Of a DNA stretch of 64,000 nucleotides, positions 23,027 through 35,828 are shown one piece after another (within the stretch, counting starts at the first letter, position 1; each line of letters starts with the position of its first letter). The stretch covers positions 267,870-331,869 of the forward strand of contig MU006230.1 of NCBI GenBank assembly GCA_010093685.1. The letters run 5' to 3'. Below the pieces are notes generated by a model that worked only from the letters and a program-made list of their open reading frames with translations, did no database searches and had not been told where the DNA came from. Position numbers and translations under genes: made by a program. The DNA is from Ophiobolus disseminans. Lineage: Eukaryota > Ascomycota > Dothideomycetes > Pleosporales > Phaeosphaeriaceae.

Positions 23027-25614
23027 ATCACACACTGTAATGCAGCGTTGGAGGTTTTTTGTGTTTTCATGTATACTTCATTTCCTGTTCATACCCATTT
23101 TGATTTACTCGGTTCTCTCATGTCATGGAGCTTCAAGTTTTGGCGTTTCACATCTCCTTTATTCTTCGAGCCTTGCGGCCGAGTTTTCTAGACATCTGAG
23201 CATTTTCTCCCTTCGTTGGGAACGAGCTATGACAGAGAGTATTGGTCGATCCAGTACCCTGCGCAACTGTGTTGCGCGATACGTAGTAACGGCCACCGAT
23301 CTCACTGCTCCCAGAACGATACAGCCAATGTGCCCCTAGATAATCAGTACCTAATCCCGGATATAGAATGACTTTTCAAAGACATCTCCATATATGCACG
23401 AATGGCGACGTACGTAGCTGAACCGTATTTCGTTCGAATGCCTTCCGAGCTGAAGTTACACCCCTGACGATATCGCCATCGTGGGGACGCGTCGGCCGAA
23501 AAGCGGATACGGTGAATGTAAAACTACCAAAATGCCAGTGGCATCAGCAAGCTTAGCGATCCCACCAATAGGAGTTCCCGAGCCTCCGGCAGAGGGGGGT
23601 CTGATTTGCATTGTGCGACCCGGAGCACCCCCAAATACTCCAGATTTTGTGGAGATGACAGCCCGTGATAGCCCTATTGCTTACTCCAATCTACAAATTC
23701 ATTGCCTAACGTGAAACAAGCGGACACTGGGTTTTTGATACAGCCATACGGCGATGAAATGGAGCCAAAAGTCGTGCTTGAAGGATGGGGTACTGAGTGG
23801 CTGTGGGGGCCCATACTATCATACTATGACTTGATTCTCGCGCTTGTGATACTCCACTAGTCGACATGCCTTATATTCGGGACGAGCACAAACCCGACGT
23901 TGAGTTGACCCAAGGGTAAGCTTTGGTGACTCCCGGTGCACGCAGTCAATGTCCTGTGCTCGCTGGAGGGAGCAGCCATCAGCAAGAGGTTGCGTACTCC
24001 CTACGTAGTCACAAGAGCGTGCTCAGGTGTGAGACTCCTTCGCCACTATTCCAACACCAGTCACATGCTGAAAGAGACGAATCTTCTCTTCGTTCACAGG
24101 GCGTGAGCGGCTGCTCGGAGAGGACGGCCGGGATACCCTTTCTAGACCAGCCTTTACCTTGCAAGTGCACGCGGTAGGGCTACTGGTCCAAAGCTTGGCT
24201 ACTCTTATTCCCGATTATTTGATTTGAGATTACCTTGCCCTGCTCCGTCCTCGACCACTGGTGACCTTCTACATGGACACTAAAGTGAGCAGCAAACAGA
24301 ACGTGGGCAGGACGCGACATCTGGATCGCGATGCGCGTTTGGCTTGAATAGGTTGGTCCGGTGATTGCAAGGACTCCATGCATTGTTCCATGCATGGAAG
24401 CCTTGGGAGACGCACGAGCAGGACCTCGTGTTCTCTCAGGTAGCTCAGCTAAAGCAAGCCTAACCAGTCACAATCTGAAGAGGCGTACCGGCGCTGTTGC
24501 CGAAAATTAGCCAACCTTTTTCTCGAATTCACCGTCGGTGACGCAGTATGCAAAGAGGGGCAATTGAAAGCAAGAATAGCATCGATACATCGAAATACAC
24601 CGTGCGGATTCCCTGAACACTGACCCGGTTGCAGTAGTGGAGGCTGAAAAGCTTGAGGCTCGCTTGCGCACGAGCCACATTCGTGACACCCAAAAATAGC
24701 GCGAGGGTGTGGTAGGATCGCTAAATTTTGTAGTTTCGAGGATAGTCAACTAACTGGCCTTGTGGCAGACACGTTTTGCTGCATGGTCTGCACGTTTTGT
24801 AAAAGGTGGCTTGCACTTCGAAATGATGCATGCAACCGTTTGACGGAGGTCCGAGCACGGGATGATGTCCTAAAGCTGCAGGGCAATGCGATCATATCTC
24901 AAAATACCTACTTTTGCGCTATGGATCACCCACTCGCAATGCGCTAGGGGAAGTGTTTGGACTTCCGACGCCTGATTTGGATTATTGTGCGGCTGTCCCG
25001 AAATGATTTAGACCCCGTTTGCAGTAACATCAAACTGAAGGACAAAATGTGGCCAATGTGAGAGTGTCCTGGACACCGCAGCCCCAACGGAGTCCGCTCG
25101 GGAACGTGTCAGAGGAGCAGTTGTAGTAAACCAGAAGGTACATTCGATACAGCCCAATATTGCGCCAACGAACTCATCGAGAGACTTAAGAATGGGGTCC
25201 AGGGGCAGTCCTGCTTTACTAGTAGCCTCAGTACAATGAAGCACCGCGCTCTCCTCAAATCTGAAGCCAGCAAACTGAGTTGGCACCTGCAGCGCACCCA
25301 TACTGACGCTAGAAGGGACATCGCACATTCGTGATCTCCAAGGCCTTGAAGGACGACAGTGGCAAATATGGAAACAAAAGAAAAGGTAGGGAGCTGTACG
25401 CGAGTCGAAGGATGCATACTTGATTAACTCATGTGTAGAATATTGCGACCAAGATACCAGAGCGACGCGAAACGAAAGCCACTGTGGATTACCCTAAAAT
25501 ACCCCTTCCTTGTTATACCCGCCCGTCTATTCCAAGAAACGTTCGCGAAGATCCAAAGCACCGAAATAGCTCATGCCTTGCAGGTGGCACATCGTCTTCT
25601 TCCTAGAATACTGT
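23027..25614. other. Intergenic region, no gene seen
   Basis: About 2.6 kb with only short overlapping open frames on both strands (for example 22890-23339 and 23923-24177), none recognisable. No repeats or RNA genes were identified. Confidence 0.5.
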
Positions 25615-26094
25615 TCAGCAGGCAATATTTCCAGCAAACGCGTCCGTCGCCTGGCCTTCAGGCGCAGCGACGAAATCGCTGTCTGTCAATGTCCTGCTGA
25701 ACATTATACATCCAGTGGACAGCTGCCCGCCTGGCGTTCCGTAGTAGCCAGCAGGCACAACGATATTTTCCGCCCAGAAGGCTGTCTTGCATTCGACATG
25801 GTTTCCGTAGCCATAGCATTGTTGCAGACATTGCTCCGCCATCAAGGTTTTGTTCGAGGAGAAGGAGGGATAGTATGCGCTGTAGAGTAGAGCATTGCTG
25901 GTCAAAGGTACCGGCTGGTATGTGGTGGCTCCCGATGTTGGGAGAGGATTCGTGACGGTGCAGGTCGACGGGAGCGGTACGATAGCTGGGCCGCCAGCAC
26001 GAGCGACGATGTTGGAGGTGATAGCAGGACGCGCGCTAGTAATAGTAGCAAGTGCTGCTGCCAGAAGTAGGTTCGTCGCAGTTGAGGTACGCAT
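25615..26094 (-). CDS. Small secreted cysteine-containing protein
   Basis: A single exon of 159 residues. The N-terminus (MRTSTATNLLLAAALATITSARP) is a typical signal peptide with a predicted cut near residue 21. The mature part has six Cys in a pattern including CLQQCYGYG ... ECKTAFWAE ... STGC ... GNIAC, reminiscent of the WSC or apple/PAN-like secreted modules common in Dothideomycetes, but too divergent to assign by eye. The even Cys number suggests three disulfides. The start is the ATG at 26094; two codons upstream is only a TTG. A TATA-like sequence lies about 125 bp upstream. It might be an effector-like or cell-wall protein; no function is claimed. Confidence 0.72.
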   Translation of the reverse strand: MRTSTATNLLLAAALATITSARPAITSNIVARAGGPAIVPLPSTCTVTNPLPTSGATTYQPVPLTSNALLYSAYYPSFSSNKTLMAEQCLQQCYGYGNHVECKTAFWAENIVVPAGYYGTPGGQLSTGCIMFSRTLTDSDFVAAPEGQATDAFAGNIAC

Positions 26095-26216
26095 TCTCAA
26101 GGGTTGGTGGGGCTTGTTGGTAGCGAATGATGATGTACGGTGCCTTTGAATCTTGATTGTGCTCTAAATCGTGTGAGTGGGCGTTGGTAGATGCTGCCTA
26201 CCCTCGATACCAACGC

Positions 26217-26226
26217 AAATATATAA
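26217..26226 (-). promoter_or_regulatory. TATA-like element of the small secreted protein gene
   Basis: AAATATATAA on the plus strand reads TTATATATTT on the minus strand, about 125 bp before the ATG at 26094. The position is plausible for a fungal TATA box; activity is inferred. Confidence 0.45.
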
Positions 26227-27008
26227 TCGCTGTGAGGTGTGTCGCAACACTGCGGTGGTTGGAACAGCCATGCTTGCGACCGTCAGCCTTCAGCCGCAGC
26301 CGTAGCGTTGTGCGTCCAGCAGCAATGTATTGACCCGAGAAATATCGCTTCTGTCAGCCTATCGTGCGACAGTGCCCCCAACCGCGCATCGTATGCCTTC
26401 GTATTCTACTCAAAGCAGCAGAAAATGCAACGGGGTCGGGCGCCGTTCTTGTAGTACATGCTGATCGCTGATGATAGCCGGATTATCAAACTTGGAAAGA
26501 TGACATCAAGCGCGTGGCAACTCATCGTTATCGTGACATCGTTCGCATCTTCTTCTCACCGTGGTACATCGGCTGACGACGATGATTCTTGCTTGAACAT
26601 AGAGTGTGTTGCAACGACAAAGAGGCGAGAAGGGTGACACGACTCCGCTATCGATACCCTAGCGTGTCTTCCGTCGCCTTGCCCTGGGAAACACACTTCA
26701 TGTCAGCACGACCACATGAAGACTGTATACCTCCACGAATGCATAGCAGAAGAAACTAACTCTCTGGGCAGATGGTAAATTCGAGCCATGTCAAGTAGAT
26801 TTCTCTTAGTCACTTGCCAATAGCCATGAGCTTGCGCAGGAAATGGTGACGACATTACCGTAACACCAATGGTACCAAACCAGCGCCAAAATCAATGTCG
26901 GCCTCAGTTTAATTGCAATGTAACAGGAAAACGAACCCAAAATCTCAACCCATTTGTTGACAAATCGTATTGAGTAGCATTGCCACAACTTCCCCAAATC
27001 GCACCAAA
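26227..27008. other. Intergenic region between divergent genes
   Basis: No supported gene. Holds the far promoter of the secreted protein gene and the promoter of the lipocalin-like gene. Confidence 0.5.
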
Positions 27009-27560
27009 ATGGCCGCACAACCCAACAAAATCCTGCAATCCCTCTCCGGGAAATGGCAACTAAATAAGTCGTGCTCTGACGACTTCGCCTCGGTCCTCGC
27101 TCTACAGGGCGTTAATCTCCTGATCCGAAAAACCGCCACCGCAGCCTCCATCCACCTGAATATCACGCAGCCAGATGAGCAGCACCTTAAGATGGCGCAG
27201 TCAGTCACTAGTGGCAAGATTCCCGGCACAACTGATGACTACACCTTAGACTGGGAATGGCGGAATAACTACGATTCGTTCTTTGGGGAGATCGCGGGTC
27301 GTAGCCGTTGGGTTAGTGTTGAGGAGGGCCGGAAGACAGAGGCCGTTGGCGAGGGCGAAGGGGAGTGGATTGAAGGCGACAGCGATGAGAAGTTGATCGA
27401 GGCGGAGGGCGAGAAGGTGGATGGCGAATGGAGAGCCCATCACCTTTGGGGATTTGAGCAGGTCGATGGAAAGAGGAGACATACCAGGCGAGTGTACATC
27501 AAGAACAGGAAAGGAGCGGAGCTCAGAGTCAGGATAGTGTATGATTTCATCGGGGAGTGA
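27009..27560 (+). CDS. Lipocalin/calycin-like cytosolic protein
   Basis: A single exon of 183 residues starting at ATG 27009 in a strong context (CCAAAATGGCC); an upstream in-frame TTG is not used. The order LSGKWQLNKSCSDD, LALQGVNLLIRK, TLDWEWRN, FFGEIAGRSRW, then HHLWGFEQVDGKRR.TRRVY is the conserved pattern of a fungal family related to lipocalins and fatty-acid-binding proteins: an N-terminal GKW strand followed by an antiparallel barrel. No signal peptide, so probably cytosolic binding of a hydrophobic ligand. Residues about 108-150 are strongly acidic (EGEGEWIEGDSDEK). The family match is by pattern; the ligand is unknown. Confidence 0.7.
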   Translation: MAAQPNKILQSLSGKWQLNKSCSDDFASVLALQGVNLLIRKTATAASIHLNITQPDEQHLKMAQSVTSGKIPGTTDDYTLDWEWRNNYDSFFGEIAGRSRWVSVEEGRKTEAVGEGEGEWIEGDSDEKLIEAEGEKVDGEWRAHHLWGFEQVDGKRRHTRRVYIKNRKGAELRVRIVYDFIGE

Positions 27561-27616
27561 ATATAGCTCAGTGAACGCTACGCTGATACCTGCTCAATTT
27601 GGCAACGAGTGCAAGG

Positions 27617-27760
27617 CTCTCGGTAAATCGTGAAAGCTGGAAAAAATTAAGCTTGGCGACTACATCTACGTATACAAAAGTAGTTATAAATTCTAAACAA
27701 TCTTTGTAGATACACAGGGTAGTGTATTCCTATTTCTAGCTTTCGCATCTTGCTAAGAGA
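27617..27760 (+). repeat. MITE-like element, copy 2
   Basis: About 144 bp, the reverse-complement partner of 17731-17879, with inverted ends (GGTAAATCGTGAAAGCT against GCAAGATGCGAAAGCTA). It lies 56 bp after the lipocalin-like stop and about 135 bp before the stop of the coiled-coil gene on the other strand, so it may contribute to the 3' ends of both transcripts. Confidence 0.6.
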
Positions 27761-27894
27761 AAAGCTCCAGCTATGTTGATTATATGCTTCCCAAGTGTCA
27801 CCGTGTCCTAGCACCGAATTCAAAGCATCTATCTGAACGTTCTGCATTGCCTCCGTCTCTACAACAACGTAGTCGTGACAGCATCGAATACACA

Positions 27895-30096
27895 TTAGTA
27901 TGCGCCACGTCGCACACGCCTCTTGCTAACTAGGAAACCAGCAGGGTACTGCACCGTATCGGAAGGTGGCGTGTTGTTTTCGGCAGCAGGAACAGGCGAA
28001 GCTGTGGCTCCAGAACCTTCCTGTACAGGAGATTCTTGCGGCTTCGAAGCTTGCTCTTCCTCGTCATCAGAGTCGTCAGATTCATCGTCCTTGGGCTGCT
28101 CCTGTTGCTTGGGCGATGCCTCGGGCTTAGCTTCTTCGACTGGAGATGCAGATGGAGTTGGGGTGGGCTCCACGACTTCCTGCACAGCAGAGCTAACGAC
28201 ATGGGTAGCGGATGGAACAGCAGCGGAAGAAACAACGGCGGATGAGACATGAGCTACGGCCGAACTCTCGGCAGGCTTCTCGTCCGCGGCTGCAGGGGTT
28301 GGAGTGTGCGTAGGCGTGGCTACTACTGAAATGTGCTCGACCGCGGAGGACTCTGCAGCAGGGGTGGCGACAACGGCTGTAGTCTTGGCCTGACCTTCGA
28401 TAAGTTGGAAGCTCTCAGAGACTACGGGTGCTGGTGTGTGAATGATGACGGTAGTAGTGTTGGTGTAGACTGGGGAAGGCGCAGGTGATGCTACGACGTG
28501 GCTTGTCACAGCCGCAGGGGCGGAATGAGCTGGCGGGGGAACTTCGTGGCTCACTGCAGGGGGAGCGGCGACTGAGCTGACGTGAACAGCGGACTCGATC
28601 ACAACGTGGGTATTTGTTGTCGTCGAGCTAGATACGATGTGCTGAGAGATCACAGCGGCGGGAGGTGGAGTGTGCACGGCAGCGGCACTGGAAGACTCGG
28701 CAACGACCGTGATTGCGGGAGGAGGAGCCGAAACAACCATGTGAACCGAGGATGCTACTGCTGCGGCTGATTGCTGATGGATCATCTCGGCCTGTTTAGC
28801 CTTCTCTTGATGCAGTTTCTCTGAAACCCGAGGTCAGTGGATGCTCCCAGTTCAATGCTATTAAAAACTTACCCATCTCATCGGCAGCCTTCTTGTGCTC
28901 TTCTGCTTTCTTCTGTTCCTCTGCAGCGTGCATGGCCTGGGGACAGGTTAGTGACTGACATGGGGTCCAAAGATACGAACAGCTTACCTCCATTTCCTTC
29001 GCCTTCTTCTGATCCTCTTCGTTTTTCTTTTGTTCTGCGGCAACGTGCATGGCCTAGATTAAAAATTCGACGTTAGTACGTGTTTGTCGTCAACGTGAAA
29101 TCCAGATGCTCACTTCCATATCCTTTGCCTTCTTCTGGTCTTCCTCGTTCTTCTTTTGCTCCGCTGCAACGTGCATAGCCTAGATGCCAATGATCAGCGT
29201 ACATCCCGTGGCTATGGCCTTGGTAGCGCAAACTCACCTCCATTTCCTTTGCTTTCTTCTGATCCTCTTCCGCTTTCTTCTGCTCTGCGACAGCATGCAT
29301 CTGCTCCATTTCTTGGGCCTTCTTCTGTTCTTCTTCCGCTTTCTTCTGTTCTGCGGCGGCGTGCATCTGCTCCATATCTTGCGCCTTCTTTTGCTCTTCC
29401 TCTGCTTTCTTCAGCTCAGCTGCGGCATGCATGGCCTTTGAAAGGCTAAGTCAGCGTCCAGGTTGCAGGAAATCAGCACAGGTTAAACTTACTTCCATCT
29501 CCTTGGCTTTGCGTTGCTCCTCTTCGTTCTTCTTTTGCTCCTTCTCAACGTGCATCTGCTCCATGGCGACCGCGGCTACGCAATAGTGTTAGCGAGAGTC
29601 TTGTGGAACATCGGGAGTGCCCGAGGCCTATGCACATCAGGCGTACGTCCTCAGTCCACAGCAAGCTATGACAGCGACCAAGGTTCTCCGAGCACGCAGT
29701 AAAGGGTTGGAAGGAGCCGAACTTACCCTCTTGATGTGCTTTAGCTTCAGCATCTAACTTGGCTTTATGTTCCTCTTCGGCCTTTTTCGCAGCTGGAAAG
29801 ACTTAGTGAATGCTGATATAGCAGGCAATGGGTCACCTACCCTCCTGGTGAGCCTTGGCCTCGGCCTCTGCCTTTGCAACGTGCTCAGCTTCCATTTTAT
29901 CGGCGGCAGCCTTTGCAGCATCCGTGTGGGCAGGTGCTGGCGCGGGAGCAGCCTCCCCGAGGTGCTCCGTCCGAGCCTGGAAAGGACTGTTCGCTAACTC
30001 ATTACTTCGCGTGTCGAGACGATGGAATTGTGGTAGTGGTCCGGCAGCAACAACTGCCGCGGAAATCAAGGCAACGAGAGGATAGATGGTCTTCAT
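27895..30096 (-). CDS. Secreted protein with 22-residue coiled-coil repeats and a mucin-like C-terminus
   Basis: Eight exons on the minus strand: 30096-29841, 29792-29727, 29575-29493, 29435-29238, 29179-29114, 29053-28988, 28936-28873 and 28820-27895. All junctions are GT-AG and the frame closes at 574 residues. Residues 1-18 form a signal peptide (MKTIYPLVALISAAVVAAG). Residues about 60-270 are Ala/Glu/Lys/Gln repeats with the core MHAAAEQKKAEEEQKKA, predicted to be coiled coil. The remainder is rich in Ser, Val, Ala, Pro and Thr (mucin-like), with an acidic patch (DDESDDSDDEEE), and ends in SKRRVRRGAY. Exons 2, 5 and 6 are each exactly 66 nt and exon 4 is 198 nt, that is three fused units. 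Probably a cell-surface or secreted structural protein; no known family was recognised. Confidence 0.82.
28873..29435 (-). repeat. Tandem array of 66-nt repeat units split by introns
   Basis: Exon 4 holds three units, exons 5 and 6 one each, and exon 7 a slightly altered unit. Every unit starts at AMH or QMH and ends at the dipeptide ME. The introns between them (51-60 nt) share only their ends, so the similarity is in the exons. Confidence 0.8.
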
Positions 30097-31769
30097 TATG
30101 TAATATTTGTTCGAAGTCGTAGACAGTAAAAATTGAAGTTAAAAAAGGGTCCGACTTGTACAACAGCGTCAAGAACGAAAGGAAGAAGAGCTCAGCTCGA
30201 CGAATTAAGAATTAGTGCTCGGCACTGTAGAAAGAAAGTAAGAATAGAAACGACCTGGAATAGAGACCTCACGATTGTTTCCAAGGTGGACTATCCTGCT
30301 ATATAGGTACTTGCCTTGTCGCATGGCTGTTCATTCCGTCGGAGGACTAACCGAAAAGCAAACACATCATTTCGAGCATGTGCGTTCTTGGAACTGTTTG
30401 AAAGGCAGGGGATGGCGTGAAGTTGCCCGTGAATGGCTATCCTGAGGCGGTTAGGCGACTTCACATTGCCATGTGGACGGGTGATCCCCACCACTCTCGA
30501 ACGCCAACAGCTGCCAGAGGGCCGTCACCGCATCACCGACAGCCCCAGGCGCAGACTTGTTCGAGCGCATGGTCTTCCAGATGGCAGGAGCGTGGGGCGC
30601 AAACGTCGCGACCAGGAGCGCGGATCATGGAAGAGGAGCAAGCGAACGGGAGCCAAGAAGTGAAAGCCTTGGCCTAACAGTGTTCGTCAGAGACTACGTA
30701 GCAGACCATGTCACAGGAGTAATGAAGTGTCGAGGTGTTCTTGATGCAGGTTCTTGAGGTACATGCGTGTTAGGGGTTTGAAGCGGACAGAGTTTCAAGG
30801 CGCCGGAAAAGAACTCGCGAAATCCTTACAGCCTCAGATCCTAGGTCAGTGTCCATGCATAACATCATTACCTAGCTGAATATTACAAACACCGAAGTAT
30901 GCTCTCAGCGGATGCCGAGTGTTCGTTCGCAAATGGGTCTCGTGCGAGCTGTGTGGCCTCATTTCGCGCCGCTGACAAGTCGGACATTGTATTTTCCGGG
31001 ACGAAACGCGCGTATGGGAAATGTAAGCAGCGGATTCGGCCGATTGCGATTTCACTCTGTTATGCGACTGCAGCGATAACGTTTGAGGGCGAAAGATTTG
31101 GTGATGCTGGGCACTTCCTGGGTGTCTGGTGCAGGTGGCTGACGAAATGCACGGGCATCTCAGGGCTGCCCAGGTGCCGATCATTTTCTTGCAGCTTCCA
31201 GCTCCAGACAGCCGTTTCCCGCACTTCTCGCACTTATACTGGAAAGCTAAACCAACCCATATGTGTCGAAAGCTTACTCAAACTCAGGCAGTTGGTCAAA
31301 TTGACTTATTTGTACTGCTACTGCTACCGCTTTATCTATGAAGGAGCTCGTATTCGGTAATGAACCACCAGGTGCTACAAGAATCTGTGGTTATGCTTTA
31401 CAGAAAGCCTGTATATCTTCACAATATTATAAAGATTGTCTGGAAATGCAATAAGGCTATAGAGGTAGACACGAGAGCGTTAAAGTGGTGCAGTCTCTAT
31501 TTAATAATATAGTAGCTACTGCCCACCTTGGTGCATTACCAAACAGGAGCTCTTTCGTAGTACAGCCCACTCTGCTTCTAGAATGTGAATATGCAGAATG
31601 TCCTTCAGTCATGGCATGCTTGTCCATCAAGAGTCCGGAAATATACAGAAGGAAGCTCGCTAGCGAGAATGATACCCTGCTTCGTGGTGAGCGCGGCTGA
31701 ATGCTTCCTCCAACAGTTTGTATGCAGTCCTTTTGCCTTTCACAGCCTCCCCTTCTTCCACCCCTCCAG
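30097..31769. other. Intergenic region, no gene seen
   Basis: About 1.7 kb upstream of the coiled-coil gene. Overlapping short frames at 30417-30757 and 30899-31360 show no domains or splice logic. Confidence 0.5.
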
Positions 31770-33113
31770 TCAAACAAAGAGCCCCTTAACCAACCCCTCA
31801 ACCGCATCATAAACATCCCCACTCTCCTGTCCCGTCGCTCTCTTTGTAATGACGGGGATTTCTTTCTTCTCGACCTTGTAGTTCCGCAAATCGCCGTCCA
31901 GCCCAAGATCCTTGACAAGCTGCACAATCCTGTCCCCGACCTTCTCCGCGTCCTTCTTCTTATCGCTCGATGCCGGCTCGCCAATGAATGGCAACAGTCG
32001 CGCAACCTGCTCAGCCGCCGCAGGATCAGATGCTTTGAGCTTGACTACGTGGCCGAGCGTAAGACAGGAAGTGATACCATGTGGAATGCTGTACGGACTC
32101 CCAAGCGCGTAACCTAGTGCGTGCGAGAGACCGAGTCCGCCTTTGATGTTATATCCCAAGAAACCTAGGGATGCAAAAGCCGCGAGTTGAAGCTTCGTGA
32201 GTACGTCCTCGTCTTTCGGGTCGCTTTTATACTTTGGCAAATTTTCGAATAGACTAGCTGCAGCCTGGAGAGTCAACCACCGTGCCGGCATTTCGGTGGC
32301 AGTGGGGTGATAAAGCAATTCAATAGCGTGGTCCATGGCGCGCAGACCTGTGCTTGTCCAGAGACGTTCAGGGGTGTGACGAGCGAATGTAGCGTCGTAC
32401 AGTACGACATGTGGGACGAGCTCTTTGCCCCGCACCCCTGTCTTCACGCCGTCCGCTTCAGTATAGCCGGCCATCATCGTACACTCACTCGCACTCAGTG
32501 TCGTGGGAATGGCAATATGGTAGAGCCATTTCCCTGATTTGTCGTGCAGACGGTAGCTAATCGCTTTGGCAGAGTCGATAGGGCTTCCGCCGCCGATGGA
32601 GATGACTGTGTCTACAGACTCATCTCTTTCGACAATTTTTGTGGCCTCGTCGAGCTGGGTGACGGGTGCATGTTCGCCAATTTTAGAGAAGGTGCCAGCG
32701 TGCTTAGAGCCGAGAAGTTCCTCCACTTGCTTAATGAGGGGTGTCTTGGTGGCAAGGGAGGCGCCGGTGATGATGAATGCTTTGCTGGATGGACTGGGCA
32801 GACAGTCGAGTAGATGTTTCTTGACGGAGTCGGCTCCGTAGTGAAGCTTCTGTAGTTGAGTTGGCTGCCATAGACCAGAAAGCGGAGAGTTTGTTGAGTC
32901 AGTCATCGTCGGCTTTGCTTTTGTTGACTTGGGGCGGCTAGTTGTGTGGTCGATCGAAGATCGAATCGAAGAGGCAAAGCGGTTCGACGAAGAATGTGTA
33001 GGATACCGATTTGATGCTGTAGTGAGCGCAAGGTTCCGAATGCCGCTTCCGCGCGCGGGAAGTATCTTGAAAATTGTTGGAATGCGGGATGATCGAAGCA
33101 AGTGCTGTTGCAT
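31770..33113 (-). CDS. Iron-containing alcohol dehydrogenase / maleylacetate reductase-like protein
   Basis: A single exon of 447 residues from the ATG at 33113. The first about 70 residues are rich in Arg and Ser and nearly free of acidic residues, like a mitochondrial presequence; an internal ATG at 32906 (MTDSTNS) would give a cytosolic form of 378 residues. The body has SIGGGSPIDSAKA (nucleotide binding), AIPTTLSASE, a metal-ligand region YDATFARHTPERLW followed by GLRAMDHAIE, and GLGLSHALGYALGSPYSIPHGI with two more His. These are the ordered motifs of group III (iron-dependent) dehydrogenases; the TTLSASE block leans toward maleylacetate reductase, the last step of hydroxyquinol-type aromatic breakdown. 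The exact substrate is not certain. Confidence 0.82.
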   Translation of the reverse strand: MQQHLLRSSRIPTIFKILPARGSGIRNLALTTASNRYPTHSSSNRFASSIRSSIDHTTSRPKSTKAKPTMTDSTNSPLSGLWQPTQLQKLHYGADSVKKHLLDCLPSPSSKAFIITGASLATKTPLIKQVEELLGSKHAGTFSKIGEHAPVTQLDEATKIVERDESVDTVISIGGGSPIDSAKAISYRLHDKSGKWLYHIAIPTTLSASECTMMAGYTEADGVKTGVRGKELVPHVVLYDATFARHTPERLWTSTGLRAMDHAIELLYHPTATEMPARWLTLQAAASLFENLPKYKSDPKDEDVLTKLQLAAFASLGFLGYNIKGGLGLSHALGYALGSPYSIPHGITSCLTLGHVVKLKASDPAAAEQVARLLPFIGEPASSDKKKDAEKVGDRIVQLVKDLGLDGDLRNYKVEKKEIPVITKRATGQESGDVYDAVEGLVKGLFV

Positions 33114-33685
33114 GGATGGGATACTGCTTGCGATCAAGGTTCTGAGGCGGACTTGGTTTGCACGAAGTGAGCAGCTGCACGATATAGACGCTGTCCGTTC
33201 AATGGTGACGTAGGAACGGAAACCAAACAAACGGCAGTTCCGAGGTTCAGGCTCGAGCTAAGTGGGGCATATCAGTTACGTATGCTGCAGTTCATGAATG
33301 ATGGTACGTTGAAGCTGTCGTAACGCCATGTATGTGAAGATGAGGGTTTGTAAATTAGGGTATTTGCATTTAGAGCGGAGATGCAACATTAGCGTAATGT
33401 CTCGCGTCTCTACGCTATATAGAGTCGTGTCCATCCTCGTACATTTGTCTTCCGTCACAAAGCTTCCTTATCCACCAGAGATGTCATAACCCTAGCTTGA
33501 CATAGAGAGGCCGAAAGAGAACCGAAGGGTGGTATATGTACAAGATACTCGAACACATGTAGAGAATTATACAAGTCTAGAGACCCAACCAGACCGACCG
33601 TGACCGGATGCAAGACGCCTGCTTTTTCGCGTGAAAGCACTAAATAGAGAAATTTGGTGAGACTGAGGAAGTGCGATCAGAGCAT
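33114..33685. other. Short intergenic region
   Basis: Promoter of the dehydrogenase and 3' end region of the Hsp70 gene. An in-frame TTG-initiated extension of the dehydrogenase frame reaches 33230 but is not a credible start. Confidence 0.5.

Positions 33686-35828
<2,143 letters not shown>

Noticed and set aside
27895..30096. Secreted repeat protein as a RiPP (ustiloxin-like) precursor
   Set aside because: The repeats contain KK rather than KR sites, units are helical rather than short variable peptides, and no UstYa-like or tailoring gene is near.
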